Source of the DNA: Psychrobacter pygoscelis
GTDB lineage: Bacteria; Pseudomonadota; Gammaproteobacteria; Pseudomonadales; Moraxellaceae
Length of the DNA stretch: 64,000 nt
Reading direction: 5' to 3'
Assembly: GCF_004335015.1 (NCBI RefSeq)
Contig: NZ_RQRU01000003.1
Coordinates: 62,001 to 126,000, forward strand
In this document: positions 8,537 through 16,996 of the stretch, in pieces
Layout of the letters: each line of letters opens with the position of its first letter
Numbering within the stretch: position 1 is the stretch's first letter
Position numbers and translations under genes: made by a program
Notes under the pieces: model-generated
Databases searched by the model: none
Told to the model about the DNA's origin: nothing
Seen by the model: only the letters and a program-made list of their open reading frames with translations

Positions 8537-9415
8537 TCAAGAATCAGTCTCTACTTTAAGGCTACTAAATAAGTCTTTGGAGATGGGAGAGTGGTTAACG
8601 ACTTTAACACCATGCTCGTCATAAACACGGCCTAGCAGGTCAAACGAGGGCACGATTCGATCAGTAATGGCTTTGTCTAACTTACAAGGGGCACTGTTGT
8701 CTTTACTCTCATAAAATCGCGGTTGATTACTGTTTAGCAAGTCAATACCGAATAGATGAATAGCAGAGGCTTGACGCGAAAAGGCCAACTGTGCAGCGAC
8801 ATAAGCGACAGTGCCAGCTTCAACGAAGCCGTGACTCATATCTAGTGAGACGCCGATAGGGTAGGGCTGCTGCTTACTATCGATAACGAAACTTGGATGC
8901 TGGCTAAAATGACTTAGAGGTGTCTTTTTGTTGAATAACTTGTCAATAAAGGCAAAGCGATTTAACCACGGTCGATGCCAAGGTCTGTTTACTTGTACGC
9001 CCCAAGGTCTATCAACTGGGAAGATGAGCCGAAAGACGGGGTGATAAGCCATTACCAATTCGGGAAGACAGATGGCAATAGCCTCAAATACTGCCAAGGT
9101 CGCGTAGAGCGGCTGCCCTGAATAGTGAGCAGATAGTATCTCAGGATGGTGATTAATAAAACGAGCGTCACTAATCACATAACCAGCAACATTGCTGAAC
9201 GGATGCTCTGTAGTCAGACTGATACTACCATTAACGAACAGACTGGGCTGACGGAGTCTAGCGTCAGTAAACTTTAGCTCTGCAATAGAAGGACCAGAAG
9301 CAAATATATTGACAGGCTGCTGATGTAGACTTTCCTGCGCGTGCTGCGCATTAAAGGTGCTAATTTGAAAGATATCACCATTAGCAGTGATGTCCACAGA
9401 AGTCGGTAAACCCAT
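8537..9415 (-). CDS. Putative LPS core biosynthesis protein (WaaZ/DUF115-like, tentative)
   Basis: A 292-residue cytoplasmic protein. The segment VNIFASGPSIAELKF followed by SLFVNGSISL resembles the N-terminal Rossmann motif (ASGPS...NGS) of WaaZ-like Kdo transferases and DUF115/MptE-like proteins. GVSLDMSHGFVEAGTVAYVAAQLA and IHLFGIDLL in the second half fit the same group, where a G.D motif follows a variable loop. The open frame begins at a TTG at 9427, but I prefer the ATG at 9415. A 268-base gap separates it from the next gene in the run. The function is a tentative match by eye; it could be another nucleotide-sugar-dependent transferase. Confidence 0.5.
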   Translation of the reverse strand: MGLPTSVDITANGDIFQISTFNAQHAQESLHQQPVNIFASGPSIAELKFTDARLRQPSLFVNGSISLTTEHPFSNVAGYVISDARFINHHPEILSAHYSGQPLYATLAVFEAIAICLPELVMAYHPVFRLIFPVDRPWGVQVNRPWHRPWLNRFAFIDKLFNKKTPLSHFSQHPSFVIDSKQQPYPIGVSLDMSHGFVEAGTVAYVAAQLAFSRQASAIHLFGIDLLNSNQPRFYESKDNSAPCKLDKAITDRIVPSFDLLGRVYDEHGVKVVNHSPISKDLFSSLKVETDS

Positions 9416-9475
9416 AGGTAGTCCCAATGATAGTCAGCGTTAAGGTAAGCCAAATGTACAACCTAGCAATAGATA

Positions 9476-10291
9476 CTATTGCCAGTAATCCTTTAGCCAA
9501 GGACTAGGCTTGACATGACGATACCACTTACCGCCGCCACCTTGAATGGCGTCTGGAGGGTTAATCTCGCCGTGAAAGATAACGATTTTGGCATTAGCAG
9601 GCAATTTAGGAGCTTTGATAAAGCTATATGGAAATGGCTGAATGCACTGATACTTAAAGCTCACACACCATGACTTGTCCCAGTATTCTAAATGATGGTG
9701 TTCACGCAGGTAGTTAGACAGATAAGCTTGCTCATGACGTACCTCACCGCTAATCTTTGCAAAATTCTGCTCAAAGTTATTTAGAAGGTTAGGGTAGGTG
9801 TTTTGACCAATCTTGAATCGATAAACCGAGCTATTGCCTACCATACGCCAAGGTTTTTTCCAGTCACGTATAATGACGACGCTGTCTTCATGAGCTGCTT
9901 CATAGTCAAAAAAACAATCGATATCATCGACAATGACAATATCAATATCCAAAAATAACGCCACGCCTTTTAAGTTGTATAACTGCGGTGCAAAAGTAGT
10001 AAGCTTCTTCCAACCGCGCTCAGGCAGTCCAGCTGGCAAGTTTAATTCTGGGATAGGATAGCATCGCACTTGGGGATCGATACCTTTGTCATCATCGGTT
10101 AAGCAAATCATCTCAAAGTCTAAACTAAGATGCCGCTTGACCATATTATAGAGACGGTTGACATATTCAGCGCCATACTTATCGCCCCATTTCATGCAGA
10201 TAACGTAGCGATTCTCTTGTGTTGTTGAATCTTCCGATGTGGCTGCGGATTTTAGGGTGTGATTAGAGGGTGAGGATGACACTATCGACAT
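9476..10291 (-). CDS. Putative glycosyltransferase (GT-A fold, DxD)
   Basis: A 271-residue protein. RYVICMKWGDKYGAEYVNRL at about 28-47 starts the domain, and FLDIDIVIVDDIDCFF near residue 115 supplies the DxD. IVIFHGEINPPDAI near the end resembles the conserved C-terminal HG motif of this transferase group in Moraxellaceae and Acinetobacter LOS loci. The first 26 residues are S/T-rich and look non-conserved. AAGGAT precedes the ATG. It lies 48 bases from the WaaZ-like gene and 100 bases after lpxL, in the same direction. Confidence 0.65.
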   Translation of the reverse strand: MSIVSSSPSNHTLKSAATSEDSTTQENRYVICMKWGDKYGAEYVNRLYNMVKRHLSLDFEMICLTDDDKGIDPQVRCYPIPELNLPAGLPERGWKKLTTFAPQLYNLKGVALFLDIDIVIVDDIDCFFDYEAAHEDSVVIIRDWKKPWRMVGNSSVYRFKIGQNTYPNLLNNFEQNFAKISGEVRHEQAYLSNYLREHHHLEYWDKSWCVSFKYQCIQPFPYSFIKAPKLPANAKIVIFHGEINPPDAIQGGGGKWYRHVKPSPWLKDYWQ

Positions 10292-10391
10292 AGAATATCC
10301 TTAATAGGAAGGGAGATGCGAAGGAGTTTAGAATGATGAGACAGTTATCTAGATAACCGTCACGCTGACTGTCCTTAAAAGAGACCAGATA

Positions 10392-11342
10392 TTAGGACTG
10401 CTCCATATCAGGGTCGCTACTGGCCGTTGCACTCATCTTTAGCTGCTGACGATACGCTTCAAGATCGCTGCTACTACTCTTATAAGGGTTGCCCAAGTCT
10501 GGCAGGCGTTTAAAGCGTCGATAACCCCAAATATAATGGGTAAAGTTATCATTAATAATATGCTCAATAGCGCGGTTAAGCGCTGTCGTAGCTACCTCTA
10601 CATTACGGTCATAGAGAGATTCATCGTTGAGATCATAGCAGTGAATATCGAAGCCTTCACCATCTTGTCTACGGACGCAGGCTAGCCCGACCAGCGAGCA
10701 TTTGGTCTTAGCAGCCAGCTTTGGTGTTAGCGTACTGGTTAAGGTGTTGACGCCATAAAATGGCACAATAACCCCACCAGAAGGGTCAGGGACGTGATCG
10801 GGTAAGATAATACTAAAGCCACCTTGCTTTAGCGTCTTGAAGACAGCTTTGACGCCAGTCGCATCAGTAGGCACTAGCGTTGCATTTAGGCGTTGACGAC
10901 CGCGCAAGACAAAATCATTACTAATCTGACCTTGGACTGGCTTATACATAATAGTAGGTGCACCAAATTGGTTGAGCCAAGCGTTCATCATCTCCCAAGT
11001 ACCAAGATGAGGAACGATGGCCAGCATACCATTAGGATTATCAAAGGCGGCGGTTAGTAGCTCTTGATTGTGAATTTCACGAATTTGCTTTAGGCTCCAC
11101 TCAGATGGCATAGCCCAACACTTTACCGACTCAACACTACTCAAGCATTGGTTGAAGACAATCTGACGCGTTAACTTGTCAATCTCGTCATCGGCCATCT
11201 CTGGATGTACCAGTTTTAAATTAATCCTGATGGTTCGCACCACGCTTAAGCTCGGACGATTTAAGATAGCCCGAGCGACAAAACGTGCCAGCATCTGTAA
11301 AACAGACAGTGGCACGAATTTGAAGATTGAAAATGGATTCAT
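10392..11342 (-). CDS. LpxL/LpxM-family lipid A acyltransferase
   Basis: A 316-residue member of the lysophospholipid/lauroyl acyltransferase family. PHLGTWEMMNAWL near residue 100 carries the HxxxxE catalytic motif, and ILPDHVPDPSGGVIVPFYG near 165-185 is the usual DQ/DH...G..FFG-like block. FTHYIWGYRRFKRLP near the end matches the H.W..RRFK.RP C-terminal motif. The enzyme transfers a secondary acyl chain onto the lipid A precursor at the inner membrane; a hydrophobic N-terminal segment fits membrane attachment. It follows aspS with a 48-base gap and leads into the glycosyltransferase genes, consistent with an LOS operon. Which LpxL/M specificity applies is not clear. Confidence 0.85.
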   Translation of the reverse strand: MNPFSIFKFVPLSVLQMLARFVARAILNRPSLSVVRTIRINLKLVHPEMADDEIDKLTRQIVFNQCLSSVESVKCWAMPSEWSLKQIREIHNQELLTAAFDNPNGMLAIVPHLGTWEMMNAWLNQFGAPTIMYKPVQGQISNDFVLRGRQRLNATLVPTDATGVKAVFKTLKQGGFSIILPDHVPDPSGGVIVPFYGVNTLTSTLTPKLAAKTKCSLVGLACVRRQDGEGFDIHCYDLNDESLYDRNVEVATTALNRAIEHIINDNFTHYIWGYRRFKRLPDLGNPYKSSSSDLEAYRQQLKMSATASSDPDMEQS

Positions 11343-11390
11343 AAATAATCGTTGGCAGTAATAACGAAGTATGCCGATATCTACCGGATA

Positions 11391-13202
11391 CTAAGCATTA
11401 GGCTTGCCTTCGGTAGTGGCTTTTTCACGGGTCCGAATCCCAAGCTCGCGAAGCTGCTTGCTATCAACTTCTGCTGGGGCTTGAGTCAATGGGCAATCAG
11501 CCGTTTTGGTTTTAGGGAAGGCGATAACATCGCGAATTGAGCCAGCACCCACCATGAGCATGATCAAGCGATCAAGACCAAAGGCGAGACCACCATGAGG
11601 CGGCGCACCAAATTTTAGCGCATCTAGTAAGAAGCTGAATTTCTCATTGGCTTCGGCATCGGAGATACCTAAGGCATCAAATACTGCTTTTTGCATCTCT
11701 ACCGTATTGATACGTAGACTACCACCACCAATCTCAGTGCCGTTTAAGACCATGTCATAAGCGATTGACAATGCTGTCTCTGGGCTTTGTTTTAGCTCAT
11801 CGACCGAGCCTTTAGGCTTAGTAAACGGATGGTGCATTGAGGTCCAGTTGCCATCGTCGGTCTCTTCAAACATTGGGAAGTCGGTGACCCAAAGTGGCGC
11901 CCATTCACAAGTGGTCAAGTCTAAATCAAGACCAATCTTTTGACGAAGAGCACCCATCGCATCATTAACAATCTTAGCTTTATCAGCACCAAAGAAGATA
12001 ATGTCACCGTCTTGTGCAGCTGTACGCTCGATTAAACTAACCAAGACGTCATCGCTCATATTCTTGATAATAGGCGACTGAAGACCAGACTCTTTGTCCA
12101 CGCCATTATTAATATTGCTAGCATCATTGACTTTGATATAGGCTAGACCACGAGCGCCGTAAATTCCTACAAATTTGGTGTATTCGTCAATTTGCTTTCG
12201 TGATAATGAACCACCATTCGGTACGCGCAGTGCGGCAACACGGCCTTTAGGATCATTAGCTGGGCCAGCAAATACTTTAAAGTCAACGCCTTGCATAAGG
12301 TCGGCGACATCAATCAGCTTTAGAGGAATACGTAGATCTGGCTTGTCAGAAGCATAGTCACGCATAGCATCAGCGTAGGTCATGCGGGGGAATTTGCCCA
12401 AGTCGACGTCAAGCATAGTCTTAAATAGGTTTTGGATAAGACCTTCATTAATGTCCATGATTTCTTCTTCAGACAAGAATGATGTCTCAATATCCACCTG
12501 AGTGAACTCAGGCTGACGATCGGCTCGAAGGTCTTCATCACGGAAGCATTTTGCGATTTGATAATAGCGATCAAAGCCGGAAACCATTAACAGCTGCTTA
12601 AATAGCTGTGGAGATTGTGGCAAGGCAAAGAAGTTACCTGGACGAGTCCGTGATGGCACAAGATAGTCACGAGCGCCTTCTGGCGTAGCGCGAGTTAAAA
12701 TCGGCGTTTCAACATCCAAGAAACCATGATCATCAAGGTATCTGCGGATGGTTGAGGTGGCTTTAGCACGGAACATCATGCGCTCTTGCATCTCAGGGCG
12801 ACGCATATCGAGATAACGATATTTAAGGCGCAGATCTTCTGAGACCGTTGTATTGTCGTCATTCAATGGGAATGGCGGTGTCTCAGATTTAGCCAAGACT
12901 TCAATCTCTTTACCCAATAACTCAATCTGACCGCTGGTCATATTTGGGTTTTCCGTGCCTTCATAACGGCGGCGAACGCGGCCAGTAATCTTTAGCACAT
13001 ACTCAGGTCGAACTGCATCTGCGGTAGCAAAAGCTTCAGGGGTGTCAGGATCAACAACAACCTGTAAAATGCCTTCGCGGTCGCGCATATCCAAGAATAT
13101 AACGCCGCCATGATCTCGGCGGCGATGCACCCAGCCGGTTACCGTAATAGTCTGATCTAGCAGCTGTTCGGTGACTGCTCCGCAATACTCGTTACGCATC
13201 AT
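11391..13202 (-). CDS. aspS: Aspartyl-tRNA synthetase
   Basis: A 603-residue class IIb synthetase. The anticodon-binding OB fold is at residues 1-110 ([20 protein letters not shown]). Motif 2 is [16 protein letters not shown], the bacterial GAD insertion lies at about 300-420, and motif 3 reads [12 protein letters not shown] near the end. It charges tRNA-Asp (possibly also tRNA-Asn in non-discriminating forms). The open frame extends to a TTG at 13223, but MMRNEYCG is the usual family start, so I place the start at 13202 (ATG ATG). It is the first gene of the long minus-strand run. Confidence 0.95.
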   Translation of the reverse strand: MMRNEYCGAVTEQLLDQTITVTGWVHRRRDHGGVIFLDMRDREGILQVVVDPDTPEAFATADAVRPEYVLKITGRVRRRYEGTENPNMTSGQIELLGKEIEVLAKSETPPFPLNDDNTTVSEDLRLKYRYLDMRRPEMQERMMFRAKATSTIRRYLDDHGFLDVETPILTRATPEGARDYLVPSRTRPGNFFALPQSPQLFKQLLMVSGFDRYYQIAKCFRDEDLRADRQPEFTQVDIETSFLSEEEIMDINEGLIQNLFKTMLDVDLGKFPRMTYADAMRDYASDKPDLRIPLKLIDVADLMQGVDFKVFAGPANDPKGRVAALRVPNGGSLSRKQIDEYTKFVGIYGARGLAYIKVNDASNINNGVDKESGLQSPIIKNMSDDVLVSLIERTAAQDGDIIFFGADKAKIVNDAMGALRQKIGLDLDLTTCEWAPLWVTDFPMFEETDDGNWTSMHHPFTKPKGSVDELKQSPETALSIAYDMVLNGTEIGGGSLRINTVEMQKAVFDALGISDAEANEKFSFLLDALKFGAPPHGGLAFGLDRLIMLMVGAGSIRDVIAFPKTKTADCPLTQAPAEVDSKQLRELGIRTREKATTEGKPNA

Positions 13203-13423
13203 AAATTTGTCGTCCACATTCAATTGAATACAAAATAAATAAACAAGAAGTAAAAATAGGAATTTTTATCAAACGACCATTATGCCCAATCTTATGCTTT
13301 GATACAACCGCGTGCCCTTGAAATTCATTCAAGCGAGTCGCATATTAGGACGATAACCTTGAATAAACGATGACTAAATAATAAGTCGTAATAACTGTAA
13401 TACCTTTTAAAAGGACTCTCATT

Positions 13424-14416
13424 ATGTTGTTCCATCCGCCAAAAAACCCTGTTGAACTCAAAGTTATCCACTTAAATAAAAATCAGGCGCAGCGCCGAAA
13501 AGACCTTTTGGAAGCCATGAGCGATAAGCACGGGCTGAAACAACTCAAAAAACGCTTGGCCAAAAAAGCAAAGAAAGCTCTAAAAGACAAAGCACGCAGC
13601 AAAGACAGTGATAAAGATAAGAGAGTATTCGTTCTGGATTTTGATGGTGATCTAAAAGCAAGTGGGGTCAAGCATCTGCGCGAAGAGATCAGTACCCTTA
13701 TCAGCACTGCCAATAAAGGGGATGAAGTCGTCGTGCGCCTAGAGTCAGGTGGCGGGCTGGTCCACGGTTATGGACTAGCAGCAGCGCAGCTGGTTCGCCT
13801 AAAAGAGTCTGGACTGACACTTACCGTTTGTGTGGATAAGATAGCAGCAAGTGGCGGCTATATGATGGCCTGTGTAGCAGATAATATCCTAGCTGCCCCT
13901 TTTGCCGTCATCGGCTCTATTGGGGTGGTCTCACAACTACCAAACTTCCATAAATGGCTCAAAAACCATGACATCGACTATGAGATGTTTACCGCGGGCG
14001 ATTATAAACGTACGGTTACGGTTTTTGGTGAAAATGATGATAAAGATCGTGCCAAATATAAAGAAGAGCTAGAGCAGACGCATACCTTATTCAAACACTT
14101 TGTTAACACTTATCGCCCCAAGCTTGAGTTGGATAAAGTCGCTAATGGCGATCACTGGTACGGTGAGGATGCCCTGCATTTAAACTTGGTAGACGAGCTT
14201 AAGACCTCGGATGCTTATTTATTAGAGCTTATGGAAGACCATGAGGTCTATGCCCTGCATTCCAGACAGAAGCCTACCCTGGCTGAGAAGCTAGGCTTTG
14301 CTGGAGCGGCGCAGACAGCAGTGAATACGCTAGTCAACTCTACGATAACTAGCGCTGCGCAAAAGCTGCCAGAGCTAATGGCTCAGCTAGACAGTGACAG
14401 CCGATTTAGTCGCTAG
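13424..14416 (+). CDS. sohB: S49-family serine protease, SohB-like
   Basis: A 330-residue peptidase of the SppA/SohB family. IAASGGYMMA carries the nucleophile S143, and AGDYKRTVT carries the general-base lysine K195, the Ser-Lys dyad of this family. AAGGAC sits at normal distance before the ATG. E. coli SohB has an N-terminal membrane helix; this protein instead starts with about 65 hydrophilic, lysine-rich residues (KKRLAKKAKKALKDKARS) and shows no membrane segment, so it may be cytoplasmic or membrane-peripheral. An IS630 remnant begins directly after its stop codon. Confidence 0.85.
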   Translation: MLFHPPKNPVELKVIHLNKNQAQRRKDLLEAMSDKHGLKQLKKRLAKKAKKALKDKARSKDSDKDKRVFVLDFDGDLKASGVKHLREEISTLISTANKGDEVVVRLESGGGLVHGYGLAAAQLVRLKESGLTLTVCVDKIAASGGYMMACVADNILAAPFAVIGSIGVVSQLPNFHKWLKNHDIDYEMFTAGDYKRTVTVFGENDDKDRAKYKEELEQTHTLFKHFVNTYRPKLELDKVANGDHWYGEDALHLNLVDELKTSDAYLLELMEDHEVYALHSRQKPTLAEKLGFAGAAQTAVNTLVNSTITSAAQKLPELMAQLDSDSRFSR

Positions 14417-14422
14417 CTTATC

Positions 14423-14958
14423 TATAGTCAGTTGGAATAAAGATATTGGTATTAAGCTGCCTAACAGGTCGCCGCGTAAAATAGCGGATGAAGCGCTTAA
14501 ACAGGACATTATTGATTATCCTGATGCTTACCATTACGAACGAGCGGCTCGACTTGGTTACAGTAAATCTGGCATAGCGTGTGCCATGAAACGGCTTGGC
14601 TATACCCGTAACAAAATGCCTTGAACATCCTAAGGCAAACGGGCTGAAACGATTAGGGTGTCAGCTAAAACTTAAGTATTATAAACGTCAAGGCTACTCC
14701 ATCATTTATATGGATGAGAGTGGCTTTGAGACGGAAGTATTACGAACTTTTGGCTACAACCCACAAGGTCAACCATGCAGCGACAAGTACAACTGGCGAC
14801 AAAGAAGTAAAACCAATATTACTGGCGCTCTATACCATAAGGCTTTGTTTGCCGTTGACTACTTCAAAACCAACATCAATTAGAAGACGGTTTACCATTG
14901 ATTTAAAAAACTCACCTTGATTCTAACGCTCAATCGACAATGTGTCATCGTGATGGAT
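14423..14958 (+). pseudogene. IS630-family transposase remnant
   Basis: The reading frame is broken into at least two pieces. The piece ending near 14624 reads SPRKIADEALKQDIIDYPDA and AARLGYSKSGIACAMKRLGY, the helix-turn-helix region of IS630-type transposases. After a frameshift, EHPKANGLKRLG and IIYMDESGFETE (first catalytic Asp), then KTNITGALYHK, continue to a stop at 14883. A third fragment reads LNRQCVIVMD, the second catalytic Asp, and then loses similarity. The N-terminal 50 or so residues and the C-terminus are missing. TATAGTCAGTTGGAATAAAG at 14423-14442 looks like the left terminal repeat. The copy cannot be active. Confidence 0.8.
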
Positions 14959-15021
14959 ATGAGCGAGGATGTAGCAAAGCACTGCTTTGCCCGAGTGCAA
15001 GGGGAGAGCGTTACTGGCTAT

Positions 15022-15061
15022 ACTTACTTATTTCCTACGAGACTTACTTATTTCCTACGAG
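15022..15061. repeat. Two perfect tandem copies of a 20-bp unit
   Basis: ACTTACTTATTTCCTACGAG occurs twice without a gap (15022-15041 and 15042-15061), downstream of the IS630 remnant. Two copies are too few for a CRISPR and no spacer is present. The 160 bases from the IS relic to the next gene otherwise show only a short GCAAAGCA/TGCTTTGC inverted repeat near 14976. Confidence 0.9.
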
Positions 15062-15119
15062 TCTCTTTATTCGTTAACTTATAAGGTCAAATTTATAATC
15101 TTAATTATGAAGTGGTTCG

Positions 15120-16052
15120 TTAAGCTTCTTTAAAGAAAAAGTAATCTGCTATTTTAGAAAGTAAAGCTAAAAGTAGTATTGCAAATAACATCCTACCGAA
15201 AAGAATGACCCAGATATCAGCACCAAGCAAAAACATGATTAAAGTATCCTCAATCAAGGAGTGCAAAAGGGATAAAAAACTTAAGGACATAAATAAGTCT
15301 CTTCGACTAAATTTTACTTCACTGACCTTCTGCATAATTAGTCCACCACCGTATGAGAGGCCAAGAAGTAACCCTATGGTGGTCATGGGCGCTAACAGAG
15401 GATTCTGACCTGTAATTCTCATAAAAGGTTCTAGTTGCCGAGAGAGCCATTTAATAATACCCACCCGCTCAAGAAAATCTATTGCAAAATTTATTGCTGT
15501 TATAATAATGAACATTAGAATCATTATTTTAATGGTCCCTTTTATCCAGTGAAGCCAGCTGTCATCTACTGAAGCTTCTGGCATCCAACTAACACTCACT
15601 GGTTCTTGCATAATGCCAAAAAAATTAAATAAATAATTTGCGCAAATACCATAGGTCATTGCAGCAAATACCCTCAGTAGTCCTGTAAATATTGCACTAG
15701 CTCCAGCTGCTCTAACAACAGCCTGCTCTACTGGCAGAGCATGCGCAAAAAGCATAACTGAGCTAAGAATGCTTAGTTGTCCAATTGTTAGTTCATTAGT
15801 AGGAAGTAGTGTCACTAATACACCAATCCCACCATAGAGATTCGTCAATAAGGTGATTGCCCATATTATTCCTGCCTCACCTGGTAACCCCATAGCTGCT
15901 AAAGGGGGTGAGAGAAGTTCACTTAACCAACCTGCTACTCCAGCTAATTCTAGAATTCGTGAAAGAAGCATCATAGGTAACATGATTTTTAATAAAAACG
16001 ATGTTGTCACTAGAGATTTCTTTATTACACCAAAAATATAAACCATTACCAT
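15120..16052 (-). CDS. Nucleoside-recognition (Gate) domain membrane protein
   Basis: A 310-residue polytopic membrane protein with about eight hydrophobic segments. It carries two Gate-type repeats, one around residues 15-130 and one around 190-300; the second contains GLLLGLSYGGGLIMQ and LSLLHSLIEDTLIMFLLGA. This matches the nucleoside recognition domain family, whose transported substrate is generally unknown. AAGGAAGGAA lies directly before the start, allowing initiation at 16052 or at the second ATG at 16046. The gene is A/T-rich and flanked by an IS relic on one side and a long empty region on the other, so it may be acquired. Confidence 0.75.
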   Translation of the reverse strand: MVMVYIFGVIKKSLVTTSFLLKIMLPMMLLSRILELAGVAGWLSELLSPPLAAMGLPGEAGIIWAITLLTNLYGGIGVLVTLLPTNELTIGQLSILSSVMLFAHALPVEQAVVRAAGASAIFTGLLRVFAAMTYGICANYLFNFFGIMQEPVSVSWMPEASVDDSWLHWIKGTIKIMILMFIIITAINFAIDFLERVGIIKWLSRQLEPFMRITGQNPLLAPMTTIGLLLGLSYGGGLIMQKVSEVKFSRRDLFMSLSFLSLLHSLIEDTLIMFLLGADIWVILFGRMLFAILLLALLSKIADYFFFKEA

Positions 16053-16484
16053 TTCCTTCCTTACTAACTAGTACTGCCGAATTTGAGATGTGTGGTGTTA
16101 TACCAACTTATTATTTAGGATACTTCAGTAGCTCTTTGAGTTATTAAGTTTTTACTAGAGCGTTTGTTTCGAACCGCCATGACGCATTGCAAGCTCAAGC
16201 TAGAGTTAATTTAATGGCAGAAAAATTTGCGTAAATAGGTCGAGATAGATTGTTTTATTATTTTTTTAGTTAGTAACTACTTTAAATTTCTATGATGATG
16301 ACATTTGATATTATGCTTTTAACAATGTTCGGCCATATACTTGCTAATATTATTTCCTCAAATGATTATTTGGACTTCAGAAGTTCATAGCTAAAAAGTA
16401 CTTTGTTATGGCTATATATAGGCTGGCAGCGTATGGTGTTTACGATAGGACTATCGGTTGCTAATGGTACATATTAGCCAGTCC

Positions 16485-16530
16485 TATTATCCTAAAAGCT
16501 CAATATTAATACTCAGTTTTTAGGATAATA
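16485..16530. repeat. 13-bp inverted repeat with 20-base loop
   Basis: TATTATCCTAAAA at 16485-16497 pairs perfectly with TTTTAGGATAATA at 16518-16530. A U-rich tail is lacking, so it is not a standard terminator. It could be a transcript structure or the relic of an element. Confidence 0.7.
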
Positions 16531-16885
16531 CTAAATTGGTTTTTATCGACTTATCTGACGTCGTACTTTGCCCAATAACTTGAGCTAAGTATATCGTTAG
16601 CTTTTTAATATCTATCTTATTGAGCTAACTTTAGTGCTTGCTCTTAATTCTGAGTATGAAAAATAGGCCATATTGCAACAACTATCTGCCCCCAGTAGAG
16701 AAAGAGAAACGCTACTTCAATTAAAACCTCTTAACCATTGTCTAAATTTATTTGACCACTACATATCGATAGCACCGCAATCAACTATTAATATCTTCTT
16801 GTCGATCAAACTAGGATGTACTATTCATTTTGATCTCTCTTATTATTTTTTGGGTAATTACTCCAGTAGTTTGAGATTATTACAC

Positions 16886-16936
16886 GTATCAATAAAAAGC
16901 CCCGTTACCTTAAGTAACGGGGCTTTTTATTGATAC
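16886..16936. terminator. Strong bidirectional terminator downstream of fadD
   Basis: Perfect 23-base arms, GTATCAATAAAAAGCCCCGTTAC and its complement, flank the 5-base loop CTTAA. Each strand presents a GC-rich stem followed by TTTTTATTGATA, so it works as an intrinsic terminator on both strands. On the minus strand it ends the fadD transcript. No plus-strand gene lies upstream to need it. Confidence 0.9.
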
Positions 16937-16996
16937 AGGGCTAAAAACTAATTAATGACTTGAAATTATTAATGATAGTGAGAGGCACATATCCTG

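Larger units (their letters stand above)
16053..16996. other. Long non-coding stretch between the Gate gene and fadD
   Basis: This 944-base stretch has no convincing gene. An 86-codon open frame at 16673-16933 has no plausible ribosome-binding site or family resemblance and runs into a terminator hairpin. Two structures stand out: an inverted repeat with 13-bp arms at 16485-16497 and 16518-16530, and the 23-bp palindrome at 16886-16936. Divergent promoter elements for the Gate gene are presumably at the left end. Confidence 0.6.

Noticed and set aside
15022..15061. Tandem 20-bp repeat as a CRISPR
   Set aside because: Only two copies exist, directly joined without spacers, and no cas genes are near.
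16673..16933. Open frame of 86 codons
   Set aside because: No ribosome-binding site or family similarity, and its 3' end lies within the terminator palindrome.
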